A DNA stretch of 64,000 nt from contig NZ_FOAP01000018.1 in the NCBI RefSeq assembly GCF_900109545.1, positions 62,001-126,000 on the forward strand, written 5' to 3'. The position numbers and the translations under genes were made by a program. The notes below the pieces were generated by a model. That model was not told where the DNA came from. It worked only from the letters and a program-made list of their open reading frames with translations, and searched no databases. The first letter of the stretch is position 1. Each line of letters begins with the position of its first letter. Positions 32,040 through 41,225 of the stretch are shown here, in pieces. The stretch is from Stigmatella aurantiaca (GTDB lineage: Bacteria; Myxococcota; Myxococcia; Myxococcales; Myxococcaceae).

Positions 32040-32072
32040 CTGCCCCCCTCTCACGGAGGAGAACGGGGGCAG
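32040..32072. terminator. Candidate bidirectional terminator hairpin
   Basis: CTGCCCCC and GGGGGCAG form an 8-base-pair stem around a 17-base loop, in the 63 bases between two convergent genes. There is no T-tract, so it may be only a hairpin that stabilises transcript ends. Confidence 0.35.
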
Positions 32073-32091
32073 GCCCCAACCGGAGCCGCGG

Positions 32092-33930
32092 CTACCAGGG
32101 GCAGTTGACGACGTTCACGGTCCGCGTGATGGGCGCGGCGCTGTTCCCGCCACTGTCCGTCAGCGAGTACGTCACCGTGTACGTGCCCACGGCCCAGCCG
32201 TTCACCGTGCCCGAGCGCCACACCTGCGCGGTGATGTTCCCGTAGCACGCGTCCTGGGCCTCCACGCCGGGGTCCACCCACTGGCTGCCGCACGTGTGGG
32301 TCATCTGCGTGGCCCCCTTGAGCGTGAGCGTGGGGGGCGTCCGGTCATCCACCGTCACCGTCCGGAGGGCGCTCGACATGGCGCCGCTCGCGTCCTTCGC
32401 GGTGTAGGAGACGTGGTAGGTGCCCTCGTTGCGCAGGTTGGGGCCCGGTCCGCTGGAATCGGCGCCGGTGTTGTAGCCCTGCACCGGCAGGCTGCGGCCA
32501 CACGCATCGAACGCCTGCGCGCCCAAGTCCTGGTACACGCCCGGCCCGCACTCCAGCGTCACCGCCGCGCCACCCGTCATCACGATGGACGGCGCCTCCG
32601 GACCACAGGCATCGGTCACGAGCCGCCTCCACGGCCGGCGCACGCCCGCGGGATCCGCCCCCTGATACACGGACAGGAGGAGGCCCGCGCCCACCGAAGC
32701 GATGGCGCCCCGCTCCACGTAGCTGTCGGTAGGCACTTCGGCGAGCACCAGCTCCGCGTCCACCGCCCCCTCCGGCTTCACGCGCGTGACCAGGGCCTTG
32801 CGGGCCCCGCCCCGGGTAGCCTGCCAGGCGACCCAGTAATTCACGGCGTCGAACGTCACCTCGGCGGGGGCCACCCCGTCCGCGCCCAGGAAGAGGTCCG
32901 CGGAGCCCAGCTTGGCGCCGTCCGAGGCCCGCACCCGCCGGCCCCACAGGCCCTTGTCCGCGCCCGTCCAGACCGCCAGGAACTCCCCCTGCCGCGCGGC
33001 CACGGCCGGGTTGCCTTCAACGCCGGTCCCTGCCGTCAGGCTCAAGGCCACCGTGTCCAGCACCTGTCCCGAGGAAGCCGCAACGCGCGCGGCCTTGATG
33101 TCACCGCCCTGCTCCCACGCCACCAGATAGTGGCCGTCCGCGTACGCCACGCGGGACTTGCCGTATCCCGGGCTCCAGTTCCCGCTCACCAGGGCGATGG
33201 GGAAGCCGGCGGACTCCAGGGGGACACCATCCGAGGCCCCCACGCGGATGCCCATGATGCCGCGGCCATAGCCCTGATGCGTGGACCACTCGCCATCCCA
33301 GACCACCAGGTAGTTGGTTCCATCGAACGCCACCGCGGGTCTCATCGCATACTGCATGCCGGAGTCATAGGGCGGAGGACCGCTGAGCGGGCGGCTGATG
33401 AGCTGCGGCGTGGCATCCAGCACCGCGCCATCCGAGGCCCTCACGCGGGCGCCACGGATGAGCGGGTAGGCGCCGATGTCCGACCAGACCACCAGGAAGT
33501 TCGTGCCGTCGAAGGCCACGGCGGGATCCAACTGAACGCTTGCGCCTCCCAGGGCGATGAAGAAGGGGCTGGCATCCAGCGCGGCGCCATCCGAGGCCCT
33601 CACGCGCAGGCCGAAGAGCTTCGGACTGTTGTTGGCGACTTCCCACCAGACCAGCAGGTAGAGGCCCGGGCCCGCCGTGGCCACGACCTGCTGCTGGAGG
33701 GTGAACTCCGGGGTCTGGCCCGCCGAGGGCACGGGCAGCGCGGGCGACAGCTGGGACGCCGTGGACAGCGCCTGCGCCGCCGAAGCGGACACCGGCTCGC
33801 CGGAGGCCCCGGAAGGCGCCTCACTGCACGCGGCCAGCACCGCGCACAGGGCGGCGAGGGAAGTGAAAACCGGCCTGCGGAATCTGAAGCGTCCGGGAAG
33901 CGCGGTGTCGAGAGGAGTGACAACCGTCAT
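32092..33930 (-). CDS. Secreted lipoprotein with Ig-like (HYR/DUF5011-type) C-terminal domains
   Basis: A 612-residue lipoprotein (lipobox VLAAC near residue 35 from the ATG at 33930). Residues about 60-430 contain repeated blades ending in L(R/T)VRASDGA.LDA.P..I, with regularly spaced AFDGTN.LVVW motifs, so a propeller-like fold is likely. Two C-terminal domains (about 450-612) look like HYR/DUF5011 immunoglobulin-like domains (E.GTY.VSYTA.DASG, VGTYTVTYS.TDSGGN). I assign no enzyme activity. It stands 108 bases after the cytochrome-c-like gene and may or may not be in the same transcript. Confidence 0.72.
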   Translation of the reverse strand: MTVVTPLDTALPGRFRFRRPVFTSLAALCAVLAACSEAPSGASGEPVSASAAQALSTASQLSPALPVPSAGQTPEFTLQQQVVATAGPGLYLLVWWEVANNSPKLFGLRVRASDGAALDASPFFIALGGASVQLDPAVAFDGTNFLVVWSDIGAYPLIRGARVRASDGAVLDATPQLISRPLSGPPPYDSGMQYAMRPAVAFDGTNYLVVWDGEWSTHQGYGRGIMGIRVGASDGVPLESAGFPIALVSGNWSPGYGKSRVAYADGHYLVAWEQGGDIKAARVAASSGQVLDTVALSLTAGTGVEGNPAVAARQGEFLAVWTGADKGLWGRRVRASDGAKLGSADLFLGADGVAPAEVTFDAVNYWVAWQATRGGARKALVTRVKPEGAVDAELVLAEVPTDSYVERGAIASVGAGLLLSVYQGADPAGVRRPWRRLVTDACGPEAPSIVMTGGAAVTLECGPGVYQDLGAQAFDACGRSLPVQGYNTGADSSGPGPNLRNEGTYHVSYTAKDASGAMSSALRTVTVDDRTPPTLTLKGATQMTHTCGSQWVDPGVEAQDACYGNITAQVWRSGTVNGWAVGTYTVTYSLTDSGGNSAAPITRTVNVVNCPW

Positions 33931-34038
33931 AGGGGTTTCTGCCTGGGAATCCCTGCCCAGGCATTGGGCAGGGGGCGCGAAACACTCTACGAGACGGTGA
34001 AGCAACACTCACTCAGGGTCTGAGGCTTCTCCCCCGGG

Positions 34039-35400
34039 TCACCCGTCCTCCAGCGCTCCCGCGAGAATCCACGCCTCGATGTCGGCGAGCTGCTCCGGGG
34101 GCAACGTGCGGTTGCCATTGAGCGGGTCCACCGGCATGCGGGAGCCCAGGATGCTGCCGTCGCCCGAGAGCTTCAGCCACAGGTAGCTCGTCTCCGGACG
34201 GCCCGAGTCGATGAGCTTGAGGTTGGGATTCTGGGCGGAGGGCTGGCGCAGGCGCGCCCACGTGCCCGCCGAGAGCAGATCCAACCCGCCCTGGGGACTG
34301 GAGCCCCCATGGCAGCCGCCGCAGCTCGACTGGAGAATGGGCTGCACGCGCTGGCGCCACGTCACGCCCGTGCCCACCAGGCTGAGCGCCTGCGGGTTGG
34401 CGGAGTAGGAGCACCGCGCGTAGTCGATGGAGGAAGAAAGGTTCCACTGTGAGGCGCTGGGGTCCAGCCCCTCGATGAAGCACATGAGCGCCAGCATGTC
34501 CGGGATGGACGGCGGCTGGTTGGCCAGCGGCATGCGGGAGCCGGGAATGGCCTCGCCCTGCATGTGGCCGCGCATGCGGGCCACCAGGTAGCTCTCCTCG
34601 GGCTTGCCCGGGTTGAGCAGCGGCACGGACTTGCCCTCGCGCGCGCCGAAGACGCCGTTGCGGTTCTGGTCCCCCTGGAGGATGCCCACCGAGAGCAGCG
34701 CATCCACCGCGTCGCGCTGGTAGTCACGCACCTCGCCGAAGAGGTGGCGCCCATCGCCCAGCACCCACCAGCGCGTGTTGTAGCTGGCGAAGGACAGGGC
34801 CTCCACGTTGCCCTGGGCGTTGATGAAGTTGCGGATGAAGGTGCCCGTGCCCCAGTGCGCCTTGCCCTGCGCCAGCGGCACCGGGTCCCTCAGGTGGAGG
34901 TGGAAGCCCGGCGCGTCGTCGGGAGGCGTGAACTGATCGGGGTACTCCTCGTACGCCCCGAGGATGACGGCGTACCAGCCGATCTCGATTTCCTTGAAGG
35001 ACTGCTCGGTGAACTTGAAGCGGTCCCCGAGCCGCTCGCACCGGTCGTACACGCCCTCGTAGCTGCCCGCCTGCACGTTGCAGGGCGCGTTGATGGCGGC
35101 GGCGAAGGTGCCGGCGGTGTGCAGATCCGGGTACTCCTTCTGGTTGTGGCACACGCCGTTGGTGGGGCCGCAGGTGCGCAGCACCACCTTGCGCTGCAGG
35201 TCCGCGCCCGTGCTCAACCGGGCCTGGGCCTCCAGCACCAGCGGATCCTCGCCCGTGTAGGGCGCGACGCCCACGGGCGTGCCCGGGGTGGGCCGCTGGG
35301 GCTCGAAGGGGATGTTTCCCGAAGGGCCCGTGTAGGGGCCGGAACCGCCACACCCGGCCACGAGCAGGGCCAGGACACCCGCGAGCGAAGCGCGCATCAT
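34039..35400 (-). CDS. Cytochrome-c-like lipoprotein of the DUF1501 operon
   Basis: A 453-residue lipoprotein (lipobox VAGC near residue 17). A CxxCH heme-binding motif (SSCGGCHGG) lies at about residue 370, and an earlier Cys-rich CHNQ site at about 82 may be a degenerate one. The pattern GSRMP repeated after PE.SYL...(R/L).G resembles the domains of planctomycete/myxobacterial 'cytochrome c domain' lipoproteins. The start is the double ATG at 35400, overlapping the DUF1501 stop (ATGA). It probably acts in the periplasm together with the DUF1501 protein, perhaps in electron transfer. Function is not established. Confidence 0.75.
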   Translation of the reverse strand: MMRASLAGVLALLVAGCGGSGPYTGPSGNIPFEPQRPTPGTPVGVAPYTGEDPLVLEAQARLSTGADLQRKVVLRTCGPTNGVCHNQKEYPDLHTAGTFAAAINAPCNVQAGSYEGVYDRCERLGDRFKFTEQSFKEIEIGWYAVILGAYEEYPDQFTPPDDAPGFHLHLRDPVPLAQGKAHWGTGTFIRNFINAQGNVEALSFASYNTRWWVLGDGRHLFGEVRDYQRDAVDALLSVGILQGDQNRNGVFGAREGKSVPLLNPGKPEESYLVARMRGHMQGEAIPGSRMPLANQPPSIPDMLALMCFIEGLDPSASQWNLSSSIDYARCSYSANPQALSLVGTGVTWRQRVQPILQSSCGGCHGGSSPQGGLDLLSAGTWARLRQPSAQNPNLKLIDSGRPETSYLWLKLSGDGSILGSRMPVDPLNGNRTLPPEQLADIEAWILAGALEDG

Positions 35401-36806
35401 GTGAAGAGATCCTCGATGGGGTTGTCCGCGGGGAAGATGCCGCTGTGGTCCGCGCCCAGCAGATCCAGCATCGTCTTCATCACCGCGCGGTAGGAATACA
35501 CCTTGCCCTCGGCCTTGAGGTCCGAGCCTCGCGTCTGGCCGAGCAGCCGCCCGCCCTTGCCCGCCGAGGAGATGACCCCGCCCATCATCGGCATGGACAT
35601 CCATCGCGTGGCCAGGTCGCTGTTGTGGTCGCTGCCCTTGGCGGAGTTGAAGCGCTTGCCGCCCGTGGTGCGGCCGAACTCGCTGCCCACCACCACGAGC
35701 GTCTTGTCCCAGTAGGACAGGCCCGTGGGGTCCTTCATGCGCTTGAGCGCCGCGCGCAGGCCGCTGAGCAGGCGGTTCGCCTGCTCGATTTCTCCCGACA
35801 GCCCCTCCTCCTCGTCGGAGTGGAAGTCGTAGAAGCCCTGGTTGAGGAAGACGGCCGGGCAGCCGAAGTGGAACAGCCGCAGCGCGAGCGCCGCCTGCCG
35901 TCCCGTGGGGGTATCCCCGAGCATCGTCACCAACTCCTGGTTGGTGATGCCGTCGGCGGCGCCCTGCGAGGAGGGCCCGATGCGCAGCAGCGGATCCCGG
36001 AAAATCTTGCCGTAGGAGCGCGTGGCCTCGCGGCTCTGCTGGTAGACCTCCACGTTGTTGCGCAGCCGCAGGTGGAGCCGGTCGCGCATGCGGCTGTCCA
36101 TCTTCCCCGCCAGCGTACGGGCCCACTCGGGCACTCCGGAGTCCGGGTCGAAGCTGAAGCGCTCGAAGCCGCTGCCATCCAGCACCGGCGGCCGGTACCC
36201 GGCGTAGGCGCCCGCGCCCAGCGCCATGCCGGCCTCGCCGAGGCTGAAGGCGGGCAGCACCGTGCGGCCCGCGGCCGTCTCCTGCGCCACCCGCTCGCGC
36301 AGCCCGTAGTTGATGAAGGTGAAGAAGCTGGTGGTGCCGCCCACGAAGCCGGTGAGGAAGCGCTCCAGGCCGGTGCCGTGGTTGCCGTCCGCCCGCGCGG
36401 AGAAGGGCTCGTGGTCCACGCACGGCAGCACGCAGATCTCATTGGAGAAGGCGCTCACCGGCTGCATGCCCAGGTCGGCCCGGGCGGCGCCCTCCTCCTC
36501 CTCCAGCCAGGAGGCGCGCTCCAGCAGCTTGCCCACGCCCCACTCGGTGCCGGGGGCGCGCTGGCTGGAGCGGCCGAAGGGGTTGAACTCCTCGGCGCTG
36601 TCCGCGTTGAAGGCGGTGGTGAAGCGGAAGCCGCCCGACAGGCGGATGTAGATGAGATGCTGCACGCTGTTGCGCCCGGACGTCTGGGCATAGGCGGAGC
36701 GGGGCAGCCACAAGGTGGGCAGGGCCAGCGCGGTGGCACCGGCCCCCAGTCCCTGGAGCAACCCGCGGCGGCCGAACGTGAGGGGCTTCTTCGTGTCGTC
36801 GGACAT
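35397..36806 (-). CDS. DUF1501 family protein, Tat-exported
   Basis: A 469-residue protein with a twin-arginine signal at its N-terminus (FGRRGLLQGLGAGATALALP). The rest is DUF1501-like, a family with sulfatase/alkaline-phosphatase-like architecture: LIYIRLSGGF near residue 50, the ADGNHGTG segment, and VVVGSEFGRT followed by the GSDHN motif near the end. It starts 20 bases after the preceding gene and overlaps the next by 4 bases. The family's enzymatic role is unproven; members usually pair with cytochrome-c or DUF1549/1553-type proteins, as here. Confidence 0.88.
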   Translation of the reverse strand: MSDDTKKPLTFGRRGLLQGLGAGATALALPTLWLPRSAYAQTSGRNSVQHLIYIRLSGGFRFTTAFNADSAEEFNPFGRSSQRAPGTEWGVGKLLERASWLEEEEGAARADLGMQPVSAFSNEICVLPCVDHEPFSARADGNHGTGLERFLTGFVGGTTSFFTFINYGLRERVAQETAAGRTVLPAFSLGEAGMALGAGAYAGYRPPVLDGSGFERFSFDPDSGVPEWARTLAGKMDSRMRDRLHLRLRNNVEVYQQSREATRSYGKIFRDPLLRIGPSSQGAADGITNQELVTMLGDTPTGRQAALALRLFHFGCPAVFLNQGFYDFHSDEEEGLSGEIEQANRLLSGLRAALKRMKDPTGLSYWDKTLVVVGSEFGRTTGGKRFNSAKGSDHNSDLATRWMSMPMMGGVISSAGKGGRLLGQTRGSDLKAEGKVYSYRAVMKTMLDLLGADHSGIFPADNPIEDLFT

Positions 36807-36826
36807 GGACAGGCTTTCCCGTGAAC

Positions 36827-38626
36827 TCAGTAGAAGAGGCGCTCGGCGCTGGAGAGCATCGCGAAGCACAGCGGACGGGCGAACTGCTCGGCCGAGCAGC
36901 GGGTGAGCAGGCACTGGCCTCCGGCCTCCTGGGCCTCGGCCAGCTCCTCGGCGCTGGGGGCACGGCCCAGCAGCGTGCGGTACTGGTGGGCCGCCACGTC
37001 CCGGGCCAGCTCCGGCGTCAGCGCGCGCGCGCCCTCCACCCCTTCGGGCAGCAGGCGCTCGATGGGGGCGGCCGTCTGGGACGGCTCCAGCGTGGGGTTG
37101 CACAGCTCGTTCACGAACGACAGCTGCGTGCCCGTGGTGAGGATGCTCACCACCTTGAAGCGTCCGCCCACGATGTTCTCGGGGCAGCCGCCCAGGGTGC
37201 GGGCCAGGTTCGCGTAGCGGGTGTCCACCTTGCCCTGCGCATCGAGGCTCCAGCGCGAGTTCTCCAGCACCCGGTACGTGGAGAGGCTGCCGGCGCGCAG
37301 CAGGTTCTCCGGCTGGCTGAGCCGGTGGTCACACGTCGAGGTGGTGTAGCCGGTGTTGCGCGCCATCGAGTCGATCCACACCTCGGCCTCCAGCTGCTTC
37401 AGCGGCCCATACGTCCAGCGGTAGGCGGTGGGCGTCTCGCCCTCGTGGGACTGGAGGTAGGCGGCGGAGGTGAGCACCGCGTGGTGCACGGAGCGCAGGT
37501 CACCCTGGTGGTCCAGCAGCCAGCGCACCAGCTCGGAGCGGACCTCCGGCACCTGCGAGGACACGTCGTAGCCCAGGTACAGCTCCAGCACGTCGTCCAC
37601 GGCGCGCTCCCAGAAGGCCACCTCCTGGGACAGCACGCGGCCGGGCATCTGGAGCTGGCCCCACTCCTCCGGGGAGAGCAGGCCGTTCCACACCGTCAGC
37701 TCGTTGATCTGCCGGTCCTGGGAGGCGCGCAGGTCCGGGGTGAGCACCAGCTCGTGGTAGCCCCAGAGCACGCTGGTGCACTCGCCCTTCTTCACGGGGT
37801 CCACCTCGCCCTCCTTCGTCAGGCAGCGGAAGCGGATGAAGGCGTCGGGCAGGCGCGAGCCCAACTGCGGGTGGTCGTAATAGCCCGAGTGCCACAGCCA
37901 GTAGAGCCGGGACATGTCCGCCTTCTCGTGCTCGAAGGGGGGACGGCCCAGGAACAGGCGGAAGAGCGCCTCCACCTTGTCCCCGGGGGCCGCATGGCGG
38001 CGGGTGAGCACCGGGTGGGCGCTCACCACGGCGGCGAACTGGTCATACGGCACCTTGCCCCGGTAGAGCTTCTCCACCAGCCGGTCCATGTCGTAGATGG
38101 CCTGAAGGTTCACCACCTCGTTGCTGTAGAGGAACCGGTCGGCGGCGCGGCGCTGGTTGACGAAGATGAACTCGCTGCTGTTCATCAGCTCCTTCACCGT
38201 GGCGTCCCAGTTGCCGGTGCAGGTGGCCTCGGCCTCCTCGGCCGTGGGCAGGCGCCCCGTCATGTCCACGAAGAGCCGGCGGCACGCCTCGGCGTGCTGA
38301 ATGGGCCGGTGCGAGAGCCCCACGCCCCACAGGCTGCGGCACAGCCCCCGGTTGACCGGGTTGTGCAAATTGGCGGCGTTGCAATACGCCACGCACTGCC
38401 CATCACAGTCCGGCGGGCGGGAGTCGTCCGGCAGCGGCGCCTCGCGGGCGGCGGGCAGCACGTCGCTGCCGCCGGCGAAGTCACCCTCGTTGAGGGGCGG
38501 GCCATTGCCCACGAGCCCGCCGGGCCCCACGGCGAGGTGTTCCGGATCAAAGCCCTTGTCGCGCGAGCAGGAGGCCAGCACCACGGCCAGGGCGGTAAGA
38601 ACCAGCTTGAACGAGGAAGAAGGCAT
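36827..38626 (-). CDS. Lipoprotein of DUF1549/DUF1592-like type, DUF1501 partner
   Basis: A 599-residue lipoprotein (lipobox VVLASC at about 15-20). The chain is helical and holds motifs typical of the large proteins that partner DUF1501 in myxobacteria and planctomycetes: CRRLFVDMTGRLPTAEEAEA near 115, the RAADRFLYSNEV segment, LFRLFLGRPP near 220, and near the C-terminus QYRTLLGRAPSAEELAEA. Several Cys pairs suggest disulfides in the periplasm. It lies between the barrel protein gene (8 bases) and DUF1501 (20 bases) in one operon. The exact domain name is uncertain. Confidence 0.75.
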   Translation of the reverse strand: MPSSSFKLVLTALAVVLASCSRDKGFDPEHLAVGPGGLVGNGPPLNEGDFAGGSDVLPAAREAPLPDDSRPPDCDGQCVAYCNAANLHNPVNRGLCRSLWGVGLSHRPIQHAEACRRLFVDMTGRLPTAEEAEATCTGNWDATVKELMNSSEFIFVNQRRAADRFLYSNEVVNLQAIYDMDRLVEKLYRGKVPYDQFAAVVSAHPVLTRRHAAPGDKVEALFRLFLGRPPFEHEKADMSRLYWLWHSGYYDHPQLGSRLPDAFIRFRCLTKEGEVDPVKKGECTSVLWGYHELVLTPDLRASQDRQINELTVWNGLLSPEEWGQLQMPGRVLSQEVAFWERAVDDVLELYLGYDVSSQVPEVRSELVRWLLDHQGDLRSVHHAVLTSAAYLQSHEGETPTAYRWTYGPLKQLEAEVWIDSMARNTGYTTSTCDHRLSQPENLLRAGSLSTYRVLENSRWSLDAQGKVDTRYANLARTLGGCPENIVGGRFKVVSILTTGTQLSFVNELCNPTLEPSQTAAPIERLLPEGVEGARALTPELARDVAAHQYRTLLGRAPSAEELAEAQEAGGQCLLTRCSAEQFARPLCFAMLSSAERLFY

Positions 38627-38634
38627 GGTCAGGC

Positions 38635-39336
38635 TCAGAGGGAGAACTCGGCGCCGAGCGTCAGGCCCAGGCGCAATCCAAAGGTGTCCCAGTTCTTGTC
38701 GAACTGGATGCCATCGATCTTCTGGCTCGTGGAGAACAGGTAGAGCTTCTCGAACTGCCCGGCGAGGTCCGCGCGCAGGAAGATCTTCTCGCTCATGCGC
38801 CGCCGGGCGCCCAGCGACAGGCCCAGCAGCCAGCCCACGCGCGGCACGCTCCACACGCTGACGCCGTCATCCTGGAGCCGATCGATTTCATCGCTGAACT
38901 CGCGGCCAGGCAGCAGCAGGGACAGCCCGCCGCGCAGGCCCACCAGGGCCTCCGTCCGGTCCGCCACGGGCAGGCCATACTCGCCACTGACGAAGGCCTG
39001 GTTGAGCAGGCCCAGGCCAAACAGCTTGCCCTCGTTCTCGGTGCCGTAGTTGCCGAACAGCCGCACCCCGCCGCCCAGGCGGACCCGCTCCGGGGCGATG
39101 GGAGCGGGCACGGTCATGGAGAGCGTGGCCGACAGGATGCTGGTGCTGCCGTAGTCGAAGGACTCATCCCGCCGCGAGAGGTTGATGGCCTGCTCCCCGG
39201 TCAGGTGCGAGTTCTCGGTGAAGAGGTCCAACCCCACGCCGATGCGCGGCTGCGCCTGGGCAGGCAGCGCGCACAGCAACAGGGGCACGGCCAGAAGGGC
39301 CTTCCAGAGGGCGGGACGAACGAGCGGAGCGACCAT
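38635..39336 (-). CDS. Predicted outer-membrane beta-barrel protein
   Basis: A 233-residue protein with a signal peptide (ALPAQAQP cleavage near residue 29). The mature chain is an alternation of beta-strand segments ending in a C-terminal Phe-Ser-Leu, as in outer-membrane barrels. It is the first gene of the DUF1501 operon, and may provide an outer-membrane partner for the periplasmic proteins. The specific family was not recognised. Confidence 0.7.
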   Translation of the reverse strand: MVAPLVRPALWKALLAVPLLLCALPAQAQPRIGVGLDLFTENSHLTGEQAINLSRRDESFDYGSTSILSATLSMTVPAPIAPERVRLGGGVRLFGNYGTENEGKLFGLGLLNQAFVSGEYGLPVADRTEALVGLRGGLSLLLPGREFSDEIDRLQDDGVSVWSVPRVGWLLGLSLGARRRMSEKIFLRADLAGQFEKLYLFSTSQKIDGIQFDKNWDTFGLRLGLTLGAEFSL

Positions 39337-39505
39337 GCGAGGCCCGGGGCGAGGGGGTTGGGGCGGAGCCTACTCCAGAATCCCCATGGCCCCGATGCCC
39401 CCCCTCTCAGGTGGTCATGACACCTACGCGCCAGGGCCTCGGGTGCGCCTGGGCTAAGGTGCGGGCTCCGGCTCTTCCCACGGGAAGACTCCACGAGGGT
39501 TGTAC

Positions 39506-39931
39506 ATGCATCGGGTACCGCTTTTCCTCCCGGGAGTGCTGTCACTCCCCTTCTTCGCGGGAGCCGTTGTGTTCGGCGTGAAGGCCGCCGACTTCACGAT
39601 CCATTCCGTGAGCGTCCCGGGTGTCATCAGCGGCCACGACACCCTGGAATGCACGTCCACGGACTCGAACGACCGGGAGTATGCCTACACGTGTTACCAG
39701 TACCGCGCGCGCTACACGCTGCAGGGCGTCTCCCACGACTCGCCCGTTGAGCCGGACCGCCCCCGGGGGACGGACAGGCTGGGCGAGACCGTGGAGCTGC
39801 GCGTGGACCCCCGCACGAACACGGTGTACTTCGCGGGCGTGGGGCCCTGGGTGGATTGCATCTTCTTCTCGGTCTTTGGACTGATGCTCCTCGCCACAAC
39901 GGTCCTATTCCTCAGATTCTTCAGCGATTAG
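39506..39931 (+). CDS. Small membrane protein, first of a tandem pair (DUF3592-like)
   Basis: A 141-residue protein with a membrane segment at each end (about 5-25 and 110-135) and a central extracytoplasmic beta domain of about 80 residues, the layout of DUF3592-type proteins. It contains two Cys pairs and a conserved LRVDPRTNTVYF.GVGPW motif. A TTG is in frame two codons upstream, but the ATG at 39506 has GAGGG in the right place. The following gene is a close paralogue with the same ribosome-binding-site context, so the pair arose by tandem duplication. Function is unknown. Confidence 0.75.
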   Translation: MHRVPLFLPGVLSLPFFAGAVVFGVKAADFTIHSVSVPGVISGHDTLECTSTDSNDREYAYTCYQYRARYTLQGVSHDSPVEPDRPRGTDRLGETVELRVDPRTNTVYFAGVGPWVDCIFFSVFGLMLLATTVLFLRFFSD

Positions 39932-39963
39932 CGGAGAGGAAGCGGCGCGCCAGAGGGTGGTAC

Positions 39964-40473
39964 ATGCGTTGGGTAGGCCTTTTGATCCTGGGAGCGGTCA
40001 CCCTCGGCTTCTTCGCAGGAGCTGTTGCGTTCGGCGTGAATGCCGCCGATTTCACGGCCCATTCCGTGAGCGTCATGGGCGTGATCAGCGGCTACAACCC
40101 CCTGCTCTGCACGTCCACGGACTCGAACAAACGGAAGTATTCCTACACGTGCTACGAGTACCGCGTGCGCTACGAGCTGCAGGGCGTCTCGCACGAATCT
40201 CCCGTCGAGCAGGACCGCCCCTCCACCACGGAGCGGCTGGGCGAGGCCGTGGAGCTGCGCGTGGACCCCCGTACCCACACCGTGTACTTCTCGGGCGTGG
40301 GGCCCTGGCTGGGTTGCCTCTTCTTCGCGGTCTTTGGACTTTTTAGCCTCGCCGGAACGGTCCTGTACTTCAGGCACGAGCACGGAGACTCGGCGCGGCG
40401 TCTCAGGGCCCTCCGCGAGAAGCTCGTCCTCGCCCTGAAGCAGCGGGCCCGTCCCGGGGACTCACGGGGATGA
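39964..40473 (+). CDS. Small membrane protein, second of the tandem pair (DUF3592-like)
   Basis: A 169-residue paralogue of the preceding gene, with the same FFAGAV.FGV.AADFT.HSVSV start, CTSTDSN, Q-GVSH-SPVE and LRVDPRTHTVYFSGVGPW landmarks, plus an extra basic C-terminal tail of about 30 residues. The ATG follows AGAGGG and the leader TACATG also matches that of the first copy, so the duplication included the 5' region. Confidence 0.75.
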   Translation: MRWVGLLILGAVTLGFFAGAVAFGVNAADFTAHSVSVMGVISGYNPLLCTSTDSNKRKYSYTCYEYRVRYELQGVSHESPVEQDRPSTTERLGEAVELRVDPRTHTVYFSGVGPWLGCLFFAVFGLFSLAGTVLYFRHEHGDSARRLRALREKLVLALKQRARPGDSRG

Positions 40474-40477
40474 AACA

Positions 40478-40505
40478 GCGCGCCGGGAAACGCTCCCCAG
40501 CGCGC
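40478..40505. terminator. Candidate hairpin between convergent genes
   Basis: GCGCGC at 40478-40483 pairs with GCGCGC at 40500-40505, with an inner GGG/CCC extension and a small loop. It lies in the 49 bases between two convergent genes. There is no T-tract. Confidence 0.35.
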
Positions 40506-40522
40506 GGCCTGCCTTCACGTGC

Positions 40523-41077
40523 TTAGAAGTGGCCACCCAGCAGCGTGGACACCTGGAGCGTCGCGGAGGTGTCGTCCCCCAGCTCGGTGATGAGCCCCGG
40601 GCCCGCGCCGATGAAGAAGCTGGAGGTCAGGTGCACGAGGAAGGGCGCCTCGAGGCTGATCGACAGGAACGTGCGATCGCCGATGCCGTAGTCCTCGTGG
40701 TTCACGCCCAGGCCCAGCCGGGGCCACACCGACACCGTCTCATTCAGCCAGATGTTGTAGCCGCCGCGCACGCCCAGGCCGGCCTGGACCGCGTTGGGCC
40801 CCTCCTGGAACACGGTGGCCAGCGTCACGTAGCCACCCAGCGAGAGGTTCTCCTTGAGGAAGTAGTCCCCCGCGGGCTGCAGGACGATGAAGAACTGGCC
40901 ATCGCCGGCGCTCCGGTAGCCGATGCTGCCCGAGAGGTCCGAGCTGAGGACGATCTCTCCGGCCGAGCCAAAACGGCCCACGCCACCGCGGCGAACCTCT
41001 TGCGCGGACGCCTCCACGGTGAAGATGAGACCCGCCACGAGCGCCAACGCCGGCCACTGCATTCCGTTCCGCTTCAT
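40523..41077 (-). CDS. Predicted outer-membrane protein, barrel type
   Basis: A 184-residue secreted protein (signal cleavage near ASAQE, residue 26 from the ATG at 41077, which has AAGGAG upstream). The mature part is a regular run of amphipathic beta strands with frequent Gly and aromatic residues, ending TLLGGHF, consistent with a small outer-membrane barrel or OmpW/surface-lipid-like protein. No further assignment is possible from sequence alone. Confidence 0.68.
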   Translation of the reverse strand: MKRNGMQWPALALVAGLIFTVEASAQEVRRGGVGRFGSAGEIVLSSDLSGSIGYRSAGDGQFFIVLQPAGDYFLKENLSLGGYVTLATVFQEGPNAVQAGLGVRGGYNIWLNETVSVWPRLGLGVNHEDYGIGDRTFLSISLEAPFLVHLTSSFFIGAGPGLITELGDDTSATLQVSTLLGGHF

Positions 41078-41225
41078 CACAAGCACTCCTTCAATTCGGT
41101 GCCAATCCGGGACCGTCCCGGTACGCGGAGCGCGTTGTAGCCAAACCGCCTGCAAGAGGCAGGGCTTTTCGGGAGAAGCGTTCGGTTCCCATCCTCCGAG
41201 AGAAACTCCTGTAAACTCGCCTTTG

